Source of the DNA: Saprolegnia diclina VS20
Lineage: Eukaryota > Oomycota > Saprolegniomycetes > Saprolegniales > Saprolegniaceae
Direction of reading: 5' to 3'
NCBI RefSeq assembly: GCF_000281045.1
Contig: NW_008246084.1
Location: 113,676-177,675 of the forward strand
DNA: 64,000 bases
The translations under genes were made by a program, and so were the position numbers. Numbering within the stretch: the stretch's first letter is position 1; each line of letters begins with the position of its first letter. This document shows, in pieces, positions 1-10,375 of the stretch. The notes beneath the pieces are model-generated. The model made no database searches, was not told the DNA's origin, and saw only the letters and a program-made list of their open reading frames with translations.

Positions 1-9
1 GCCTTGAAG

Positions 10-1018
10 ATGCTCGATGACGTGGCCGTCTACTCGCAAGCGACCGTGAAGGCGCTCTTCCAGGACATCCGCCACGTCGACTTGCCCAACGGGTTGCACA
101 TGGAGTACGCTGTCCACGGCGCCGGCGACGACGCGCCGCACAAGATCCTGCTCCTCATGGGCCTCATGGGCGAGAAGGAGACGTGGACGCCGCTGCTCGC
201 GACGCTCCTCGACCAGTCGACGCACCACCACGCGCAGTACCAGATTGTGACGCTCGACAACCGTGGTGTTGGCGGCTCGGACAAGCCGTTCGTGCGCTAC
301 ACGACCGCGCTCTTGGCAGACGACGCGCGGTTGCTTCTCGAGCACCTCGGCTGGACCCGCGTCCATGTCGTCGGCGTCAGGTACACCGATCCATCCTTGT
401 TTGAGCATGCATCTCATCGTCATTGGGTGTAGCATGGGCGGCATGGTGGCGCAAGAGCTCGCGTACGCAGCGCCGCACCTCGTCCGGTCGCTCGCGCTCA
501 TCGTGTCGTCACCGGGGCACACGACGGGCGCGTTTCCCGGCATTGCGCAGTTTGCGACGTACCTGACGATGGCCAAGTTTGGCTTTGCGCGTACGATGCA
601 CGACATCGTCGACACGATGATGAGCACGCTCTATCCCAAGCACTACCTCGCGCAGACGACGTCGGACGGCCGCACGGTGCATGCGATGCTGCATCAGTAC
701 CACCTCGAGCTCCTCGACGGCGTCACGTTCAACTTGGCGGGCGTGCAGGGCCAGCACGCGGCGGTCTTTGGCCACAACATGAGTCCGGCGCGGCTTGAGG
801 CCGTGCGCGCCCACGGGTTTCCGATGCTCATCGTCGGCGCCGCGCACGACTGGATTCTGCACCCGAAGAACGCCGACTACCTCTTTCTGCACCTCGAGGG
901 TCCGCACACGCGCAAGGTCTTCTTCGAATCGTCGGGCCACTGCGTCCAAAACCAGATGCGCCGCGAGGTGGCCGCCGCGCTCCACGACCATTTTGCCGTC
1001 GAGCCTACCGCGCCGTGA
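10..1018 (+). CDS. alpha/beta hydrolase, copy A (2 exons)
   Basis: Exons 10-380 and 433-1018 join in frame (phase 2) to give 318 residues. The 52-bp intron starts GTACAC and ends TAG. It falls exactly inside the nucleophile elbow: splicing creates GVSMGG, with the catalytic Ser at about residue 124. The remaining triad is visible as Asp in GAAHDWILHP (about 262) and His in SSGHC (about 293). LLLMGLMGEKETW near residue 45 fits the oxyanion-hole strand, and DNRGVGGSD is the usual motif before the elbow. I see no signal peptide or membrane segment. The ATG at 10 aligns with the start of the paralogue at 3.6-4.6 kb, so the gene is probably complete even though it sits at the window edge. Substrate is unknown; the family includes esterases, lipases and epoxide hydrolases. 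Confidence 0.88.
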
Positions 1019-1565
1019 CGTGCCTTTTGTGGAAGAGTGCATTTTATAACGTCAATGTGATGGCGCTTGGAGCTACATGCTATGGTACCGCGTGTGTGGG
1101 TGTGTGGCTAAGAGGTTGAGAGGTACACGTCTGAACGCCGCTGGGTCTTGGTGTCGGTCCTCTCGCAGCGGCGGACATGATGGTGCATCCTCGATGTGAG
1201 CACAGCTTGCATGAAGAAGACGTTATGCTGAAACATGCGTCATAGCGTTGCAAAAGCTATAAAGGCTGAGAGAGTGATCCATCGGTTTCATGACGTGGCA
1301 GTCTCTCGTTGCATTGCATCGACGCGGTGCACGGCAAAGGTCCACAATAAGTATTGTTTCAAAGTGCGAGCTAGATCGTTGCTCGCAGTGGTATGTCTAG
1401 GTCAAAAGCCTGCTAAACAATCGCGGAAGGTTGATGGCGTCCATCCTGCGATAGCGCAAAAACCATGGCTATGAACTGTCGGGCTGTAAAGGCTGCGAGT
1501 AAAAGCTAGCATGCCCCGTCGCTTCACCAGGGAAAAACCTGCAAATCGCTTTTACGACGAGCGCA
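1019..1565. other. intergenic spacer, nothing recognised
   Basis: This 547-bp spacer follows the first hydrolase. Short frames occur on both strands but none has the codon use of the neighbours or a recognisable motif. I see no RNA gene or repeat. Confidence 0.6.
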
Positions 1566-2450
1566 ATGGCATCGCGACATTATCGAAACACCATGCTCTA
1601 CAACAGCCAGCACATCCAAGACAAGGAGGCCAAGCGCCGCGCGCGCGAAGAACAGCTCTTCCGCGAGACCTACCCCGCTCTCTACGCCACCGAGCAGCGC
1701 CGCAAGGCCAAGCAAGCACGCACAGCAGCCAAGCCAGTGCCGAGCCCCAAGCCACAGCCCAAAAAGACACCAGTGACCCGGCCCACGGCCAAGACAACCA
1801 AGCTGGTGGCCAAGCCTACGCTTGCTCCCCACAAAAAGGCAGCCCCGGCTGCCACCACAACGCCAGCGCCAGTGCGCTCAACGGCGCCTGCTCCGAAGGC
1901 TGCAACGCTACTCGAGATTGCACTAGCCCGAATCACAGAGCTCACGACAAAGCTCGCTGTGGCTCAACGGACCATTGACGAGCAACACGCCACCATTGCA
2001 CGTCTCCAACAAGCCACCGAACCTACGACGACGACCCTCGACGACGCAACAGACTGCATTCCAAGCACCTCGATGACATTGGCGCCAACACTTGTGGCTG
2101 ATTCAGCCGCCGCGCAAGCTGACACCGACGCACAGAGCTCCGAAAGCAAGTCGCCAATGGCGATCATGCAGCAAGCGATTCTTCAGCAAGCACCGAGCCT
2201 CCACCGCATTCCTCGGACAGGCAACTTCCTGCACGCGCCGCCGCTGCTCTGGACACCAGACGAGCGTGTTGCAGCGATCGATACGCTGGTCCGCGCTATC
2301 ACAGCGATCGAGACGGGGCAGCCGATGGTGCACGAGCCATACTTGGTCCTCGCACCTTGTCCTCCGGGGCGACTGGACGTGGCGCTCGAGTACGAAGAGA
2401 CCTTGCTGCGCGGGTTGCTGGCGAGAGCCCACGAGTTGGGCTTATTGTAG
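1566..2450 (+). CDS. hypothetical basic, coiled-coil protein
   Basis: A single uninterrupted 294-residue frame. The N-terminus is strongly basic (DKEAKRRAREEQLF, RRKAKQAR), followed by a low-complexity Lys/Pro/Ala/Thr stretch at about 50-115. A predicted coiled coil with heptad-spaced aliphatic residues follows at about 115-155 (LLEIALARITELTTKLAVAQ). An acidic Ser/Thr-rich linker comes next, then a more ordered C-terminus (about 215-294, WTPDERVAAIDTLVRAI). I do not recognise the family. The basic region followed by a coiled coil is loosely bZIP-like, but the defining Asn/Arg spacing is not evident. It lies between two convergent hydrolase paralogues. A lineage-specific gene or a repeat-associated ORF are both possible. 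Confidence 0.5.
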   Translation: MASRHYRNTMLYNSQHIQDKEAKRRAREEQLFRETYPALYATEQRRKAKQARTAAKPVPSPKPQPKKTPVTRPTAKTTKLVAKPTLAPHKKAAPAATTTPAPVRSTAPAPKAATLLEIALARITELTTKLAVAQRTIDEQHATIARLQQATEPTTTTLDDATDCIPSTSMTLAPTLVADSAAAQADTDAQSSESKSPMAIMQQAILQQAPSLHRIPRTGNFLHAPPLLWTPDERVAAIDTLVRAITAIETGQPMVHEPYLVLAPCPPGRLDVALEYEETLLRGLLARAHELGLL

Positions 2451-2547
2451 CTAGAATACGTCGCAGTAGATAATAATGAAGTAGTCAATTTAACAAATAA
2501 CAAAAGAAACATGATTTATACGACAAGCACCATATATATATATATAT

Positions 2548-2628
2548 GAACACCAATCGTCGAGCAACGACAATACCATATATATATATACAGTATATGG
2601 TATTGTCGTTGCTCGACGATTGGTGTTC
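2548..2628. repeat. 35-bp-arm perfect inverted repeat
   Basis: The left arm 2548-2582 is the exact reverse complement of the right arm 2594-2628, with an 11-base AT-rich loop. The arms begin GAACACCAATCGTCGAGC. AT-dinucleotide runs lie in the loop and just outside the left arm (2531-2547). It could fold as a very stable hairpin. A miniature inverted-repeat element or a snap-back duplication are the likely origins; no target-site duplication is obvious. Confidence 0.85.
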
Positions 2629-3059
2629 GAGCGTGATCACGGCGCCACGTCAATACAATGATCCAGTCATAAAATGGTTTATCAAATATCACGTTTGATT
2701 GGCTCATTTCTTCGCTTTTTGACCAATCCCGCGCGACAGTCTGTGCCATCGCCGGTCCTGAGGGCGACCGGTCGACCAACCCTCGTTTGAAAATGAAAGC
2801 GCCCCAGCTTGGTCGAGCGATAGAGGACACTATTTAGAGTACATAGGGCTATGCCGCGCCGGCGTTTGAGGTGTACAGCTAAAGTTATAAGCCAAAGTGT
2901 AGTAGATGCACTTACCACATATAGCCATATCTAACCACATTTAAAGTAGAATCCAATTTTCTGCGTTTGGAAGGCCTGTAAAGTCATATAGAATCGATGG
3001 TTGACGCGCATTGGCAAGGGAAAACTGTGCACCGATGTATAAATTTGTCATACCCTCGC

Positions 3060-3335
3060 TGGTGCCGAATGAAGCGGCTCAAGATGTCGGCGATCCGATC
3101 TTATTGATTTTCAGGGGGTTGCCTTCAAATAGCGTCATTTGCAGCGAATTCACATGCGTAGAGAACCTCTCACAGCGTGTGGAGCACCAAACATTGGTAC
3201 ATAAGGCCATCTCTGCATTTGGTCGCGCTATGGACACCCGAATGAAGCAGCATTAGATGTCGGCGATCGGAGCATATCGATTCTCAGAGGTTTTGGACCT
3301 GGCTGCCTCCTTGTCAGCGATTGCACATGGGTACC
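3060..3335. repeat. degenerate direct repeat, period about 173 bp
   Basis: The segment starting CGAATGAAGC at 3066 recurs at 3239 and stays alignable for about 60-100 bases (shared GATGTCGGCGATC and a GATT-TCAG block). Divergence is high, so the duplication is old. Confidence 0.55.
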
Positions 3336-3601
3336 ATGTGCTCTACAAGTAGTCCAAGTCCTCAACGCGTCTTGGTGGGTCGCGTCGCAGTCATTTGCTG
3401 CACTTGGTGCACAGCCCAGCCAATGCCAGAGAATGACACGGAGACTCTGTCTCTTGGATCATTTTGACTTTGGATTTTGCTCGGTCTTTCGCGGAATACC
3501 TCTTTAACATTTCGCAAATAGTCCAAGCGAATACACTAAGAGGCTACTAGAGTGACGATTGAAAGACATCATATTAGCTAGAAATTGGGTCAATGTCGTC
3601 G

Positions 3602-4601
3602 CTACAAGAGACTTCGCGTCTGGAAATGCGCATCGAGGGCCATTGCGATCTCGACGCGTTTCTCAATGTGGGCGCCATGGGCTGCGTCTTCGTAGATGAT
3701 TTTGCGCGTCTTGGCGCCCTTGAGGAGACGTGCGAGGATGTCCGAGTTGTTGGGATGCAAGAGCCGGTCCAGCCGCGCGCCGATGATCAAGATCGGGAAC
3801 CCGGCCTTGGCGATCGCTCGCAGCCGCGCCGCGCTCATGTGGTGCCGCAGCACCGCCGAGTACTGGCCGCACATACCTGTCGCTGTCGCCCGGCTGTGGG
3901 CGAGACGTTCCCAGTGGTAGTTGTACACGTGAGTGCCGTACGCGACACCTTCCGCATCCGTGCGGCTGAGGTATTCCTCCGTGTAGAGTACGTGTATCAT
4001 TTTGGTTGCAATCTCGTGGCGCGAGGTTGAGAAGAGGTTCTTTGCGAGCTCCCAGTAGCCGCCGAGCTGCATCGGGCGGGGCGTCGCGCCTTGAACAAAC
4101 CCGGGCGACGTCACAATGAGCCCGAGCGACTTGACGCGCTCAGGCGCCGCCGACGCAAGCTCCTGCGAGATCATGCCGCCCATGCTACCCACCGACGCTT
4201 GGTGACACAGTGCAATGGAGCGCTAGCGCTTACCTCATGCCCACGATGTGGGCGTGGTGCCATCCGAGGTGGTCGAGCAGCTGCAGAGCGTCGTTCGCGA
4301 GCATCGACGTCGTGTACAGCCCCGACGGGTGGTCCGTGCCGCCGACGCCACGGTTGTCAAACGTCACGAACTGATACCGACGCGCCGACGGCGAGCTCGG
4401 GTCCAGGAGCGTCGCGATCAACGGCAGCCACGCTTCCTTCTCGGCCATGAGGCCCATGATGAGAAGGACCTTCTCGGCGGCGTCGTCGGCGCCATGGACC
4501 GCGTACTCGACCTTGAGCCCGTTCTGCAGCGTCGCGTGGCGCACGTCCGCGTACATGGCGATCGTCGCCGCCGGGCGGAAGAGCTCGACGTCCGTGGGCA
4601 T
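3602..4601 (-). CDS. alpha/beta hydrolase, copy B (2 exons)
   Basis: Exons 4601-4234 and 4184-3602 (minus strand) give 316 residues. The 49-bp intron (GTAAGC...TAG) sits at the same place as in copy A, splitting the nucleophile elbow so that splicing yields GMSMGG (Ser about residue 123). Candidate Asp and His are in GARLDRLLHP and EDAAHGAHIE. The N-terminal half (LLIMGLMAEKEAW, DNRGVGGTD) is clearly homologous to copy A and the C-terminal cap is more diverged. The two copies are convergent, with 2.6 kb between their stop codons, so they arose by an inverted or later rearranged duplication. No targeting signal seen. Confidence 0.88.
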
Positions 4602-5387
4602 GGCTGGATTGCGCTATGCGGCAAATAACCAAACGCGCCATGCCGTTGCAGTATCCGTGCTGGAAGGTGCACTGTCGTGCCCCGGGGCACAAAGGCTAGA
4701 CACACGCAACTGTCATCAAGCAAACGCGCACGACCTGGAAGTATGCGCCGAGCACGACCGTAAGGGCAGCGAGATGCCCATGGCGTTTCTATTGTCCATA
4801 CGCACACGGCTTTATAGCTGTTCGCAATGGAGGTCGCTCAAGGAACCCGTCCGATTGGCGCAAGAGACCTGAGCAGTGCGATGTTGTGCGACCGACTCTT
4901 CATGGACCACGGGCGCATGGATACGACTAGAGTGACGACAACACCCGTCATCTACGGCGCGCGACGACTCGTGCCATCAACAGACGCATGCAAAAACGCG
5001 TCTCTGGGCTCGGAAGGATAACCCTACCCGCGATTCGAGCTCGGCGTCCTTGGCGTCTGGACGAGAGGTATTGCGTCCGCCAAAAAGCTTGGCACCGAAA
5101 CCTGGTACAAGGATAGCCCTTGTGTTGCTGCAGAGAACCAAGACGTATACAGCGTCCTCTATGTCTTTTGCATTGGTTGGTCATGACGGCCCCTAACATC
5201 CTATGGAACAGGGGACCGAAAAGCCAACGTCGCGGGCGAAATCGAGGTACGGAGCGCACACATCTTTAGAGCGGGAAAGGACCATAGAATCCTAGCGTTT
5301 GGTCGTCAATCAAAGGACGTTCTACACCAATACACTCCCTAATGCATATATATTGTTGAGATTCATCCACCTAAAAATACCCGACGC
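4602..5387. other. divergent promoter spacer, nothing recognised
   Basis: 786 bp between hydrolase copy B (minus) and the ubiquitin-like gene (plus). It must contain both promoters. No ORF with neighbour-like composition and no repeat was recognised. Confidence 0.55.
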
Positions 5388-6718
5388 ATGCCGGTCAAGC
5401 AGGTCAAGGTCGGCGCCCGCCTCGTGCAAGAGATGACTGTGTACGTGAGCACGTGCCAAGAGTCGCGCACCGACAAGTTTACGACGCGCGTCTCCAAGCT
5501 CGCGACGATCGAGACGCTCCAGGCGTTCCTCGTCGAGCAGTGGCGCATCGCCAAGCACAAGCTCGCGACCGTTCCGATCTCGGAGCACATTTTCAGCTTT
5601 CAAGGACGCATCCTGCGTCACGACGCCCACCTCGACATTTACTGTACAACCAAGTCCACACAGTACAAGACAATAATGTTCACGTAGACGTTGGGAACGG
5701 TGACACGATCTTTCTGCGTCTGCCGGGCCACGGCCCCGTGACGACACCGTGGGCCATGTCCACGAGCGAGCTCCGGGAAGCACTTCAAGACCGGCGCGCG
5801 TACCGTCCAAATCTGCTGCCCGAGCAGCTCGTACGCCGTCGCCTTTGATAAGAGAGATGGCTATGGATGGTTGGCGTTAGATGTACCAGCTCCAGCACCT
5901 TTTACAGCGCGAGAGTCGACTGGAACGGCTTCAGAAAGCCACCAAACGTGGCGCCACAGAGGACGTCAAGCGCATCACACAAGAGCTGCGCGAGCTCGAC
6001 GCGGAAGAAGCGGCGCGCGCAATCGCAACGAGCTCGGCGCTGCCATCGCGCCCGGCGTCCATCAAATGGCCGCACCCGCCGAGTCTCCGGCGCACGGTCT
6101 TCTTCTCGCTCTCGGCGCTCGAGCGCAGCTACCAGTCGATCCCACGGGACGTGTTTGAGCCGGGTATTTTCCTCCTGGACGCGCGCCGGGACTGGGTCTT
6201 TGCCAAACACAGTAGCCTCCAGAAACAACTATTCGACTACAAGTACATGGCGTACGAGAAGGACTTTTTGGACATGGTCGTCTTCAAGGAAGAGGCCAAC
6301 CTCGTCTTTTGGTTCCAAGTATATTTCGACTACACGAGCCGACTAACTAACTATAGTTTGTGGTAGCCCGAGCACAGTCTCGCAGCGCTCTCGACGTTCG
6401 TCTCCAATCTTGTCGACCCGTCGACGATGCGCAAGTATGAGCCGTTGATGCTGGAAGTGCCTAAGTGGCTCACGCTCGGCGGTCACAACGGCTGGGAAGG
6501 CAAGCCGCGCCGCGACGGTCGAAAGGTTCAAGCCCACCTCAAACCAGTTTTTACGGCGTACTTTCAAATCTGGTATCGATTGCAATCTGGTCATGTGCAC
6601 TACATCTAGGAGCATCCAGCGCATTGTGACCAACTTGGAGTCCGAGAGCTTTGATGTGATCGCGATCAAGGAGATGCTTGTGCAGGCCAACCCGAGCCTC
6701 CTCTTTGCCAGCGACTAG
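5388..6718 (+). CDS. ubiquitin-like-domain protein, function unknown (5 exons)
   Basis: Exons 5388-5643, 5688-5830, 5881-6318, 6367-6572 and 6610-6718 join without a stop to give 383 residues. Introns are 37-50 bp and begin GTACAA, GTACGC, GTATAT and GTATCG. Residues 1-100 resemble a ubiquitin-like fold: a long beta strand (MTVYVSTC), a helix after ATIETLQAFLVEQW, then FSFQGRIL and a terminal TIFLRLPG. A charged helix follows (about 135-180, LLQRESRLERLQKATKR). The C-terminal 200 residues (FLDMVVFKEEANLVFWFQ; KYEPLMLEVPKWLTLGGHNG) match nothing I know. The ubiquitin-like call rests on pattern, not alignment. It converges on the GET2-like gene with a 46-bp gap. Confidence 0.72.
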
Positions 6719-6764
6719 AAAAAGGATTGACTAATTAGCAAGAAAACAGGTAGTCGAAGAGTCG

Positions 6765-7767
6765 CTAGGCTGAGAGGACGACGACGCGGAGCGCGGCAGT
6801 GACGCAGACGAGCACCACAAGCACGCACACGTCATCAAAGAGCTTTTTGCCCATGCGAAGAATGTCACGGAGCATCGGCACCTGGCTGAGCACCATCTTC
6901 ATGATCATGCCCGAGTCGTCGGCTTCGTGGTCGCCTGTCACGGGGACACCCACGATGCTGCGGGCGACCTTGAAGAGCACAGAGAAGAGGAGGCGAATCG
7001 CGACGGGGAAGAGCATGAGCGGCGGGTGCGAAAACGACGGCAGGAACCAGCTCGAGGACGCTGGCGCAACGCTGTCACCACGAGCCAGCGACGCTTGGAT
7101 GTGGTCGAGGATCGTCACGTCCATCTAGCATGCAACATGAGGGATTGGAGAAGTACATAGTAACAAGTACCTGGTCGCGCTCGAGCTGCTGCTTGACCGA
7201 CTCAATCGGGATGCCCTGCGCGAGGAGCGCCTGGACGGCGGCGTACTGTGGGTTAGAGAGCACCGACGCGGTGAGGCCTTCGAGGTCCAGCGTCAGCCCG
7301 ACGACGATCGCGGCAATGAGAATCACGAGGAGCGCGCCCGTTTGCTCCATCTTGAACATGGTCACGTCGCGCGAGTAGTTGGACTTGGCCGTGTCTGCGG
7401 TGCGCGTCGGCGCCTGGACGGCCGTGGTCGTCGGCGTGGTCGAGGTCGTTGCCGCCGTCGCTGGCGTCTCGGGTTCATTTTCCTTCTCGACATTACCAAG
7501 GCGCTCGGCGACCTTTTCTTGCTGCTTGGCCTTTCGCAGCGCAGCGTCGCGGCGGCGCTGGGCGGGGTCCACGCGCACGGAGGGCATCACGAGCTCCTTG
7601 GTCGCCGCCTCTTCGTTCTCGAGCTCCTTCGCCATCTCTTCGAGCGTGTCATGGGCTGGGTCCTTGGCGGGCGCGAGCGACCCCGTCTGCCCCGTCACGT
7701 ACTTGAGACGCTTCTCTTGGCTTGCGAGGATGCGGGCGCGGCGCTGGGCTCGGGCGTCGTCGGCCAT
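6765..7767 (-). CDS. GET2/CAMLG-like receptor for tail-anchored protein insertion (2 exons)
   Basis: Exons 7767-7171 and 7124-6765 give 318 residues; the 46-bp intron is GTACTT...TAG. The cytosolic N-terminus carries the family's basic signature, QRRARILASQEKRLKYVTG at about residues 7-25, which in yeast Get2 and human CAMLG binds the GET3/TRC40 ATPase. A long charged Thr/Pro-rich linker follows, then three hydrophobic segments near residues 145-165 (ALLVILIAAIVVGLTL), 230-250 (LMLFPVAIRLLFSVLFKVA) and the extreme C-terminus (VCVLVVLVCVTAALRVVVLS). Topology and length fit an ER-membrane GET2/CAMLG subunit. The ATG at 7767 is preferred over an upstream frame extension because the basic motif follows it closely. 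A CCAATCA box lies 30 bp upstream. Confidence 0.78.
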
Positions 7768-8752
7768 TGTCGGCTTTGTGGACGTCGGGATTATGACCAA
7801 TCACAGCGCTGGGCAGCCGCAACAAAATGGCTAAACCCACCGCACTTGAGCCCCCAGTGGACGGCTGCACGGTGACGTTTTCGACATGACCGCCATGAAC
7901 GCAGAGCACAATGTACAGAATGCAGTCTATATACCTAATCGCGCCTGTGCGATGAAGGGTAGCGCGGTCGAGACCGGTGGCAAGGTTCAAAGTGGCGTGA
8001 TTTTAGCTGCAGAGAGAAGTCATGGTGGCACTGCTCCTTGCACTTTGAAGCCGCGTGGCATGCACCCTAGGGCAGAATCCGCATTGTGTCCAGATCTAGT
8101 CTCGCGCATCACGCATGGCCAATGGTTCTGGAACGGTCCCGGCAGTGTCGACCACAAGAATGCTCGGCCGAACGATCAACCACACTCCTTGCCACTTCAA
8201 CCGCGCCGATCCCGAGGTAGCACGGCAAATTGGTTCTGTGAAATGGTGCGTCACCAACTGCGGAGTAATGACCGTGCCTGGCTATACGATAGCTTACCCG
8301 TGCCAGATGCGGCGAGCACCGTAGTAGCTCTCACGTCAACCTTCCACGTCAGCCAAAGCTTTTCTTGGCGACCGCTTTGCATCTGATCAAACGCACGACC
8401 CTCGTACTACCGTCGTCTCGCTTCTGGGTCGTTCGTCTGGGTTGGTACCAGATCCAAGCTTCTGCCCAGCAACTCAGATACAACACAATCCGAGAACGAA
8501 ACCCAGATTGCATTGAGATTACGGCAAACTGAGCTGGCTAACGGCAGTGTCGGCGCAGTCATCTACAAAGAGAATACGAGATGAGATGAGTGAGCGACAA
8601 AGATTGAGAGGGGTTGGCAGCAGCACGGCGCGACGAAGATGCGCGTCCAAGATGCGAGCGCATCGGACGGGTCGCAGAAGACGGCGCGTGCTGCTGCCAA
8701 GGTTAAATAGTCGTGTTGTTTTTGTGGGTTTCTTCTACTGTACGGGACTGGC
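7768..8752. other. spacer with GET2-like promoter
   Basis: 985 bp. CCAATCACAGCGCTGG at 7797-7812 lies just upstream of the GET2-like start and recurs in front of a glutaredoxin gene at 59 kb. The rest shows scattered short frames only; nothing else recognised. Confidence 0.6.
7797..7812. promoter_or_regulatory. CCAAT-box element upstream of GET2-like gene
   Basis: CCAATCACAGCGCTGG, 30 bp upstream of the ATG at 7767. The same 16 bases occur at 59073-59088, upstream of the minus-strand glutaredoxin. CCAAT is the core bound by NF-Y/HAP complexes in many eukaryotes; the role here is inferred from position and recurrence. Confidence 0.55.
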
Positions 8753-10375
8753 TCACGCAAGGTCGAGCATCGCATCGAAGCGATCGTCTGAGAGGGACTG
8801 GATCTGTTTGTTCCAGTGGAGCTTGGCGTTGTCGTGCAGCGCCGACGAGACCATGTCGAGCAACGTCTTGTCGCGCGACAAGAAGAGGTGCTGCAGCTGC
8901 ATGTCGTCGCAGAGGCCGCCGGCCTCGCGCGCCACGAGCACATGTGGCGACAAAATGCAGAGGCGGATGCGGTTGAACGCATCGAAGACCGCCTTGGGAA
9001 AATGCTCGAGGTACACATTGGCCGACGCCAGTTGCACGAGCTGCACCGCGAGGAGGCGGAGGAAGAGCAGCTGCCGCGACGTGCACCGGGCAGGCCACCG
9101 CCGCAGCAAGCAGCCCAAGAGAAAGTCGAGGCTGTGGTGCGGCGACGCCTTGGTCAGCGCCGTCAAGGTCGACACAAGGGCCTTGACGGTGGGGTTGGAC
9201 CCGAGGTTGGCGCTGCCCGAGAAGGACGAGTCGCCAGGGTACTTGTCGTTGGGCGAGACCGTCGAGAGCGACCACGATCGGCAAAACATCGACAGCGACC
9301 GCTTGGCGCTTTCGTAGACCGCCACGTCATCGTCGCTCGAGGCAAGGCCGTCGTCTTCCATATCGTCAAACATGGTTTCCTGGCTTTGCACCGAGAGGTC
9401 GTGCTGGAAGCGGACGAGGTGGCCGAGGAGATTGACGATGCCCTCCATCGAGAGGCCTGAGGGCGACGATGCTTGGAGGTTGTAGAGCTCAATGCCGACA
9501 GCTTCGATTGCGTTGAGAATGTCAAAGCGCAGACCCGGCACCGTGTCGTAGATGGCGAGCAGGATGTCGGTGTGCGCGGCGATCGCACGCGCGTCTTTGA
9601 TCTTCATGAACTCGTACGTGATGTGCTGGACAAGGCTTGCGTTGATGTACATTTGAACCAGCTTGGTTGCCGGTGTGAACGGCGCGGGCAGCTCCGTCTC
9701 TTCCGTGTGCAGCTGGAGGAGCCGCGCCGAGAGGTGCTGCTGGAAAGCGACAAGGTCCATGGTTTGACCGGGCTTGCCGGGCGAGCGCGACACGACGAGG
9801 TTGCGGTTGAGCTCCGAGAGAACGTCGATGCGCGGGAGGAGCGCAGTCATGAGCTCGAGCATGAGCTGCTCCCAGGCCATCTCGCGGAGCATCTGCGACG
9901 TCGTGAGCGGCTTGGTCTTGAGCGACTTCTTGTGCAACTTCTTCGACTTGCGGCCGAGCGAGCCGAACGAGCCGTAGTCGCTGCTCGGGCTCGGCGACAT
10001 GCTGCATGGCGACCCGCCGAGCTCAAACTCTTGCGGCGTGAGCACCTGGCCCTTGTCGTTGAAGAGCTTGGCGCACTCAAAAATCGTAATGTTGCGGCGC
10101 TTCTCGTCCGGCGACGAGGCCTCGGCAGCGTGTAGCTTGGGCACGTCGACGGCGAAGAAGTCCTTCTTGAGCACATGCGGTTTGGGCTCGCGTCTCTTCT
10201 CCTTAGGCGAGATGGTCGCGAACGAGTGCGCCGTGAGCGGGTGTGTCGGGACGTTCATCGCGCTCTTCTTCTTGGCGACGGCCTTCATGCGCAGCTTGCG
10301 CATGTTCTTCTGCATGAGGAAGTCCAGGTCCGCTTCCGCGTCCATGGAGCGGGCTTCGTCAGTGCGAGGGGTCAT
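8753..10375 (-). CDS. divergent PP2A B56 (B') regulatory subunit-like protein
   Basis: Single exon, 540 residues from the ATG at 10375; upstream in-frame Mets precede a non-conserved stretch and are less likely. The C-terminal third carries the B56 signature: LLRRWPARCTSRQLLFL, LCILSPHVLVAREA and a final DNAKLHWNKQIQSL. These line up with the LLKYWPK, CLNSPHFQVAERA and RNSKTHWNKTI blocks of canonical B56 subunits. B56 proteins are HEAT-like solenoids that select substrates for the PP2A phosphatase. The first 150 residues are basic and Ser-rich. An acidic loop (FDDMEDDGLASSDDD) interrupts the middle, and sequence between the conserved blocks is strongly drifted, so substrate pocket residues may differ. 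This is an unusually diverged family member rather than a standard one. Confidence 0.68.
   Translation of the reverse strand: MTPRTDEARSMDAEADLDFLMQKNMRKLRMKAVAKKKSAMNVPTHPLTAHSFATISPKEKRREPKPHVLKKDFFAVDVPKLHAAEASSPDEKRRNITIFECAKLFNDKGQVLTPQEFELGGSPCSMSPSPSSDYGSFGSLGRKSKKLHKKSLKTKPLTTSQMLREMAWEQLMLELMTALLPRIDVLSELNRNLVVSRSPGKPGQTMDLVAFQQHLSARLLQLHTEETELPAPFTPATKLVQMYINASLVQHITYEFMKIKDARAIAAHTDILLAIYDTVPGLRFDILNAIEAVGIELYNLQASSPSGLSMEGIVNLLGHLVRFQHDLSVQSQETMFDDMEDDGLASSDDDVAVYESAKRSLSMFCRSWSLSTVSPNDKYPGDSSFSGSANLGSNPTVKALVSTLTALTKASPHHSLDFLLGCLLRRWPARCTSRQLLFLRLLAVQLVQLASANVYLEHFPKAVFDAFNRIRLCILSPHVLVAREAGGLCDDMQLQHLFLSRDKTLLDMVSSALHDNAKLHWNKQIQSLSDDRFDAMLDLA

Larger units (their letters stand above)
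2451..3601. other. repeat-bearing spacer
   Basis: AT-richer 1.15-kb spacer between the hypothetical ORF and the 3' end of hydrolase copy B. It contains a long perfect palindrome (2548-2628) and a degraded direct repeat (from about 3060 and again from about 3233). A short frame at 3011-3256 runs through the repeat but shows no recognisable domain, so I do not call it a gene. Confidence 0.6.

Noticed and set aside
509-1042. Long minus-strand frame opposite hydrolase copy A
   Set aside because: Antisense shadow of a GC-rich coding exon; the plus-strand frame has the catalytic motifs.
1566-2450. Basic coiled-coil ORF as a bZIP factor or element-encoded protein
   Set aside because: Lacks the bZIP N-x7-R spacing and any transposase or capsid motif; left as hypothetical.
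7886-8386. 166-residue plus-strand frame in the GET2/B56 spacer
   Set aside because: No motif, and composition unlike neighbouring coding exons.
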